Source: Alphaproteobacteria bacterium (GTDB lineage: Bacteria > Pseudomonadota > Alphaproteobacteria > Holosporales > Holosporaceae). Taken from it: 6,136 bases of DNA. Shown here piece by piece: positions 6,014-6,136 of this stretch. The DNA lies in assembly GCA_016870135.1 (NCBI GenBank), contig VGCF01000044.1, positions 1-6,136 on the forward strand. Reading direction: 5' to 3'. Made by a program: the position numbers and the translations under genes. The notes below the pieces were generated by a model that was not told the DNA's origin, searched no databases, and worked only from the letters and a program-made list of their open reading frames with translations. Position 1 is the first letter of the stretch. The number at the start of each line of letters is the position of its first letter.

Positions 6014-6136
6014 GTGAATTCTTCCGATCGCTTTCCATCAGATCGTCGCACAGACGATTCGCGGACAATCAATTCTGCACAGCGTGTCCCCCTAGAGCGT
6101 CGATTAGAGGATCCGTGGAATAATCCACATGAAAAA
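6014..6136 (+). CDS. N-terminal fragment of an unidentified protein, cut by the window edge
   Basis: Forty-one codons are open from GTG 6014 to the end of the window. GGGGGA (6000-6005) lies 8 bases upstream, a strong ribosome binding site, and an in-frame TAG at 6008 excludes an earlier start. The visible residues are strongly hydrophilic and rich in Arg, Asp, Ser and Asn (MNSSDRFPSDRRTDDSRT..., ending LEDPWNNPHEK). This suggests a flexible, probably disordered N-terminal tail with no signal peptide or membrane segment so far. Such tails occur in many proteins, including the cytoplasmic ends of membrane proteins, so no function is assigned. The upstream TATAAT at 5972 supports it as the first gene of a new transcript. 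Confidence 0.6.
   Translation, partial: MNSSDRFPSDRRTDDSRTINSAQRVPLERRLEDPWNNPHEK

Noticed and set aside
5869..6072. Upstream extension of the small minus-strand frame to an ATG at 6072
   Set aside because: It crosses the AT-rich intergenic region with its promoter-like and inverted-repeat elements and lies opposite the gene starting at 6014. The internal ATG at 5868 has the good AAGGA site and places the hydrophobic segment at the N-terminus.

Overview
The window reads as a stretch of a Gram-negative chromosome. The best guess is an alphaproteobacterium with moderate GC content (about 45-50% by eye). Three things support this: sfsA, map and radC lie tightly packed in that order, an arrangement I associate with Alphaproteobacteria; the TrmD N-terminal half looks alphaproteobacterial; and the largest gene encodes a predicted outer-membrane beta-barrel. 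A divergent lineage such as a host-associated one is possible, because RsmI and TrmD depart from family consensus at several usually conserved positions. That lineage assignment is inference only.

Layout. Bases 1-1523 hold a minus-strand pair, rsmI then trmD, joined by a 4-base ATGA overlap; both modify RNA of the translation apparatus (16S rRNA C1402 and tRNA G37). A Shine-Dalgarno-like TAAGGGG at the trmD stop suggests a further gene continues off the left edge. Bases 1524-1663 (or 1687) form a divergent promoter region. Bases 1688-3851 hold a plus-strand operon, sfsA-map-radC, in which each stop codon overlaps the next start (TGATG): a sugar-fermentation-stimulation/PD-(D/E)XK-like protein, methionine aminopeptidase and a RadC JAB-domain protein.

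After a 47-base T-rich gap comes a 603-codon gene (3899-5710) for an exported protein. It has a signal peptide, an unrecognised passenger of about 300 residues and a C-terminal region patterned like an autotransporter beta-barrel. Its start is odd: TTG, no good ribosome binding site, a run of nine T in the signal-peptide codons, and a near-copy of the same signal-peptide sequence 39 bases upstream. A small minus-strand gene for a 53-residue membrane or secreted peptide (5707-5868) converges on it with a 4-base overlap. An AT-rich intergenic region with an inverted repeat and a perfect TATAAT box follows. The window ends inside a GTG-started gene of unknown function (6014 onward).

Four genes are ordinary housekeeping genes recognised with high confidence (trmD, rsmI, map, radC), and sfsA is recognised nearly as well. 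The region most worth attention is 3852-6013. No tRNA or rRNA gene, CRISPR array, transposase or prophage gene was seen.
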